NCBI GenBank assembly: GCA_017893485.1 | Contig: CM030364.1 | Span: 248,051,122 to 248,115,121, forward strand | Direction of reading: 5' to 3' | Source: Hemerocallis citrina | Taxonomy: Eukaryota; Streptophyta; Magnoliopsida; Asparagales; Asphodelaceae | Length of the DNA stretch: 64,000 nt | Part shown: positions 60,111 to 64,000 of the stretch, piece after piece | Layout of the letters: each line of letters starts with the position of its first letter | How positions within the stretch are numbered: position 1 is the stretch's first letter | Program-made: the position numbers and the translations under genes | The notes under the pieces: generated by a model | What the model was told of the DNA's origin: nothing | What the model saw: only the letters and a program-made list of their open reading frames with translations | Database searches by the model: none

Positions 60111-61289
60111 ATTGTGATCGTGTGTTCGTGATTGGTTCGTGAACCGTTCGTTCGCTTGTGTTCATTCCCGGGAATCTGTTCCCATTATTCTTACTCTTTG
60201 CTCCGTTTCCGTCGTCATCTTCCAGGCAAGTAACTTATATTAAATTCCTTTGCAAATACAAGTACTAAATATCGCGTGTAGTGTAGTTGGGTTCTAGAGA
60301 CAATTTGTGTGTGAATCCCCTTATTGATATTGTCTCTATTGTGTTATCTTAACCATAGTTGCCTTACGAGGTACATGACATGATATAACCTAGAATTGAC
60401 CACATCTTGTTGTATATATACATGTTGTTCATGTGATTTCTTGTGCTCGTTCGTGATATTCGTGATAGACTTATCGTAGACTTGTGAAATACCCTATAAC
60501 ATGTTGCTTGGACACCTAGTATACTCTATTTCGTGTTTGATTGTGTTTTGGATGAGTTCTATGTGAACTAGTTGATTTTGTGCACATGAGATATTTTCAG
60601 TTTTGCTGACTTTTCAGTTTTGATCAATATGTTAGACCCTATTAAGGTCAGTATTTGAGAATATTTTGTGAACATGATTTGTAGAGAACTCTGTCTATTT
60701 TCCAACCCTTTTGATGGATCTCAGTTTCGATTTACGATCTGTGAGTTATGTCGATTTTTCTACAGTGGTGTCGAAAGGTTTCCAAATTTTGTTTTCTATG
60801 AATTCTGAAGAGTAATCTATTTTTATTTTGGTGTTAAAATTATTATTTTAATTTGAAATTTTGCTCAGTATTTCTTGACTTGATTGGGGTTTACCCAGAA
60901 TTTTGGTGGATTTATTTGAGGAGTTTTACAAACCTTTTGATGCTTGCAAATAAAGATGTTACATGCAGAATTTTACCACTTTTCGACGGATTCAGGTTTG
61001 CATGCTTGTAGCAATGGGAATCTTAGTTTTACTGCAGTTTGGTCTTGCTGTCCTGAACTAGAAATTTAGTTATTTTATTCTTTTGTGTGTTATCTTTCAC
61101 TCGTACGTGTTTATTTTGCAACTTGAACTTGTTACTTGATTATATCATGATAAACTTGCCCTGTTTCGTGACACATACATGCTTGTTTGACACTAATAAT
61201 AATAAATAACCAAGCTGGGGTTAAGGGAAAGATCTAGTAGTGGAAAATATAGGAGCCTGTACTCGGAAGGAGACTTGTGTTTCCTGTAT

Positions 61290-61480
61290 GACATGTTACC
61301 GATCAAGTTACCGATCAAGTTACCGATCAAGTTTTCCGATCAAGTTTACCGATCAAGTTACAGATCAAGTTAATTTCTGTTACTGATCAAGTTTACCGAT
61401 CAAGTTACCGATCAAGTTAATTTCTGTTACCGATCAAGTTACCAACCAAGTTACCGATCAAGTTTACCGATCAAGTTCTG
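61290..61480. repeat. GTTACCGATCAA short tandem repeat
   Basis: About a dozen 12-14-base units of (A/T)ACCGATCAAGTT with a few TTAATTTCT spacers. It replaces the corresponding ACTTGTTAC-rich stretch of copy 1. Confidence 0.9.
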
Positions 61481-62009
61481 TGACATTGTGGTTACCCGAA
61501 TACATGACCTATAGAATCCCCTACGAAATCTAAACGAAACTGTTTGAACGTAGCAACCGTGTAGTAAAAGTATGGATGCATGAAGTGCTACCTAGTTAGT
61601 AATAATACAAGACTTAACATACCCTGATCCCTGTTACATGATAATTGTACTTGTACTTGACTACTTGACACTTGTTACTTGTTACTTAATTTCGTGATAC
61701 TTGATTCGTGATACTTGTTACTTGTTTACATGATACTTGTATACTTGATACTTGATACATGCCACTCGCACTTGTTCATCTTGCCATGCTAGTATTCTAT
61801 TTTGTATCATGCATATTCCATATTATTAGTTAGTTTTCCTATGTACTTGTATCCTGCACTACAAGCGGCCTATAACTTGCATTGACGGGAGTTTGTTTTC
61901 TTTTTCCTATTTCTGCAATTATTAAATTGCAGATTTTAGAGAACAGGTACCAGATGGTGTTGGTGATATGCAATATTAGTGCTGGAGTTTTGTTTGCATT
62001 TATTATTAT

Positions 62010-62601
62010 TGTTACCGCTGATTTTGGTGTGGGGGTAAACAGATAGAATTTGTGGATCCGAGGAAAACCTGAACAGCTTACTCAGCCTACTTGCTCCCGC
62101 CGCTACCTGCAAAGAAGTGCGAAACACCGGGGTTGATTCCGGCGACGCACCCTCCGACGCTCTTGTCAGTAATCAGCTAAAGATTAGGAAAGAGCTTAAA
62201 ATGGTGGAGAAGTGATTAACCTGGTCTCGGTGGTAGAGGGGTTGTATTTATAGTCGCCTTTGGAACGATTTGGGGCCTAATTTCCTGCCTAACAAATAGG
62301 AGAAAAATCCTCCTATTCTGTTTTGGGAAGTTAGGCCTTGATTCCCTGGTGAGAGGTAATCAGGTTTATTGATTTGACCAAATCAGTGGCCTGATTCTCT
62401 TCTTGGTGGATTGGGCTTGTATCGGGTCGGGACCCGTACCCAATTGAAGTGGATCTATTCGCGGGTGGTTGGTTCTGTGATAAGGAGGCCCAATACCCGT
62501 TTTGGATCCATCTGTATGTGAAATTACCTTTTTACCCCCGTGCTTCAGAATTCGTGCTCGATCTGGACGGTCCCGATTTAACCCCAATTTTAGCCATATC
62601 A
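62010..62601 (-). mobile_element. 3' LTR of a second Tat-like element (runs off the right edge)
   Basis: On plus it starts TGTTACCGCTGATTTTGG and ends TAGCCATATCA, with the polypurine tract (complement CGAGCCCCCCACTCC) at 62602-62616. Layout and short blocks (GGTGTGGGGGTAAACAGATA, GAAACACCGGGG, CCTCCGACGCTC) match the LTRs at 15721 and 25668, so it is a related family. The TSD would be ATTAT at 62005-62009; its partner is outside the window. Confidence 0.88.
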
Positions 62602-64000
62602 CGAGCCCCCCACTCCTAAAGACTGAGTGTGATCAGACTTTGAAGAGTAGTTTAGCTGTTTTAGTGGCTGATGGAGTTGTATTGGAGTCCAGACGTGGGA
62701 TTTTGAATCTAGAAAGGGGGTAGTGAGGCAACTTTTGATGCCGCTGGCAGTTCTCTGGTCACATCGGGTATTCAAGAGTTTTTATCTATTTTTTCGAACT
62801 ACTTGTTTAATTTTGCGACACGTTTGCTAATCATTCGGGGGCCTTAATCGTACATTCTGGGCGATAATTGTTCGTTCGGGGGTTCGAAAATGTGCCCCCT
62901 AAATCTCAATTATTCTCCAGAATTTTTGGCTAATTTTCCCAAATTTTTAACAATTTTCTCGCAATTTTTAAACAAATAAAACAATTTAAACAGATAAAAA
63001 ACGATTTTAAATACCGATTTATGGCGTGGCTCGATCTGGGCCGCTGATCGCAGATGGGCGCGAACTTCGGAAAGATCTGACGGCTGCTGCTGCTCGGCAG
63101 CGTTTTTCTCCGTTTACCAGTTCGGGAAGGCCTTTGCTCGGCAGCCGACCGAAGGTATGGGGGTTCGGCAGCCGACCGAAGGCTTGAGTGATGTGGCGTT
63201 ATCTGGGCCGTTGGATGTTGGCACGCATCTCGAGACGGGAACGGTTCCCAAGAAAACGCTATCTTGTCTTTTAGCGCACGTGGCGCAATCTGAGCCGTTC
63301 GCCATTGGGAGCGTGAATTTCTGAGAGATCCAATGGCTGAGATAGCTCGGTGCCTTTTTTTCTCCATTTACCAGTTCGGGAAGGCCTCTGCTCGGCAGCC
63401 GACCGAAGGCAGGGTTCGGCTGCGTCGTGGCGCTATCTGTTCGGAGGCGATCTCGCTTCCAAGGGTATTAATGACGCTCGGGGTTTGTGCGGCATTCCCC
63501 TTTCCCAGGTCATTAAGAATAATTCCTTTAATTAATGCGTGGCGTTTCAACTTCTGAGGATCAGTAATTCCCTCAATTAAAACGCGGCGCTTCAATTTCC
63601 GAGGGTAGTAATGGCTGGTTCTTGGGGGCAGGCTATAAGTACTCCACTCCCTTTGTCGCTTTCGTCACAACCAAATCGAGTCCCAGACCTCGGAGGCGTC
63701 TGCCTTGGGTAGCTTCTTTCTTGAGGTCCGGAGAGGTGGTCGCTCTTCTGCCTGGTTTTCCCTTCGTTCCTGACGGCCCCAAAGTGGATGTTAGGAGCGA
63801 AGGGGGACGAGGTAGTAGTGGCGGCGACCGTGGTCCGGATCCGAGGGATAAGTTACTTCGGAAGGACGGGCGGTCGCCTTGTTGTCTTGTTGTTTCCCCA
63901 TTCCTCTCTGCTCCGAAAAGGTGGTGTTAGGAGCGGGGAGCAATAAGACAGTAGGGTCGACGGCAATAGTCCTGTCCCGGGGTGTGGACTTCTTCGGAAG
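62602..64000 (-). mobile_element. 3' region of the second Tat-like element
   Basis: After the polypurine tract the sequence holds a motif, TTCGGCAGCCGACCGAAGG or a close variant, at about 63135-63155, 63164-63183 and 63388-63408, two of them preceded by CCAGTTCGGGAAGGCC. Two minus-strand frames (63367-62930 and 63595-63368) repeat RTLPSVGCRAEAFPNW-like phrases because of this. No reverse transcriptase or integrase appears before the edge. Confidence 0.65.

Larger units (their letters stand above)
58888..62009 (+). mobile_element. Family-C LTR copy 3, 3' end cut by a later insertion
   Basis: Starts TGTAACCCCTGTTTCCCC and aligns with copy 1 at 7107. Landmarks: TATA (GTATATATACCC, about 59349), GC-rich leader 59390-59720, CCAGGCAAGTAAC (60223-60235), AAGCTGGGGTTAAGGG (61206), TAGCAACCGTGTAGTAAAAG (61551), and a VPDGVGD-type tail with stop at 61941-61979. 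The expected end is missing because another LTR starts at 62010. Confidence 0.85.

Overview
This is nuclear DNA from a large-genome flowering plant. I cannot name the species; a eudicot is likely but not shown. No ordinary single-copy host gene is recognisable. Nearly everything is transposable element, much of it nested, and several insertions can be delimited to the base by target-site duplications (TSDs).

Left part (1-15.7 kb). A minus-strand Ty3/gypsy element enters at the left edge, with an open gag, a small acidic coiled-coil ORF upstream of gag, a tRNA-Met-type primer site and a 3.3 kb LTR (family A, 1672-4980). It sits in a decayed minus-strand Ty1/copia element (protease and integrase pieces at 5.2-6.45 kb, 139-bp LTR at 11441-11579). 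That copia element is interrupted by a 3.4 kb plus-strand LTR (family C copy 1, 7107-10551), and is itself inserted in the gag of an older copia element (11580-12425). Next come a two-exon plant-mobile-domain (PMD) gene on the minus strand (12473-13720) and a cluster of six short palindromes (14763-14992).

Middle (15.7-26.3 kb). A complete minus-strand LTR retrotransposon (15721-26284, TSD GGAGT, 617-bp LTRs) carries only a broken gag-protease region. In place of reverse transcriptase and integrase it has about 7 kb of sequence rich in tandem repeats, including a satellite of about 60 bp per unit. It fits the TR-GAG / Tat-lineage non-autonomous type.

Right-centre (26.4-52.7 kb). A Mutator-like element (26384-52710, 9-bp TSD with one mismatch) carries a second, degenerate PMD gene. 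It contains (i) a 17.2 kb CACTA element (27375-44553, TSD TGT) with a broken Tnp2 transposase, two arrays of one ~316-bp repeat on either side of it, and a solo family-A LTR (27536-30915, TSD TATTT); (ii) a 305-bp solo LTR inside the PMD gene (TSD AAGGA); (iii) a small TRIM-like LTR element (47585-52140, TSD TTATG) that itself holds a MULE-type MITE and a solo family-C LTR (48939-51907, TSD CACGT). Without these, the PMD element is about 4.3 kb.

Right end (52.7-64 kb). A 5'-truncated LINE (52912-54180), little-recognisable sequence, a Ty3/gypsy gag remnant (58.06-58.89 kb) cut by a third family-C LTR (58888-62009), which is in turn cut by the 3' LTR of another Tat-like element running off the window (62010-64000).

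The genes do not form a pathway: they are the replication genes of unrelated elements, mostly broken. The features I find most notable are PMD genes twice in Mutator-like settings, tRNA-like modules inside family-A LTRs, a conserved terminal peptide inside family-C LTRs, and the repeat arrays that flank the CACTA transposase.
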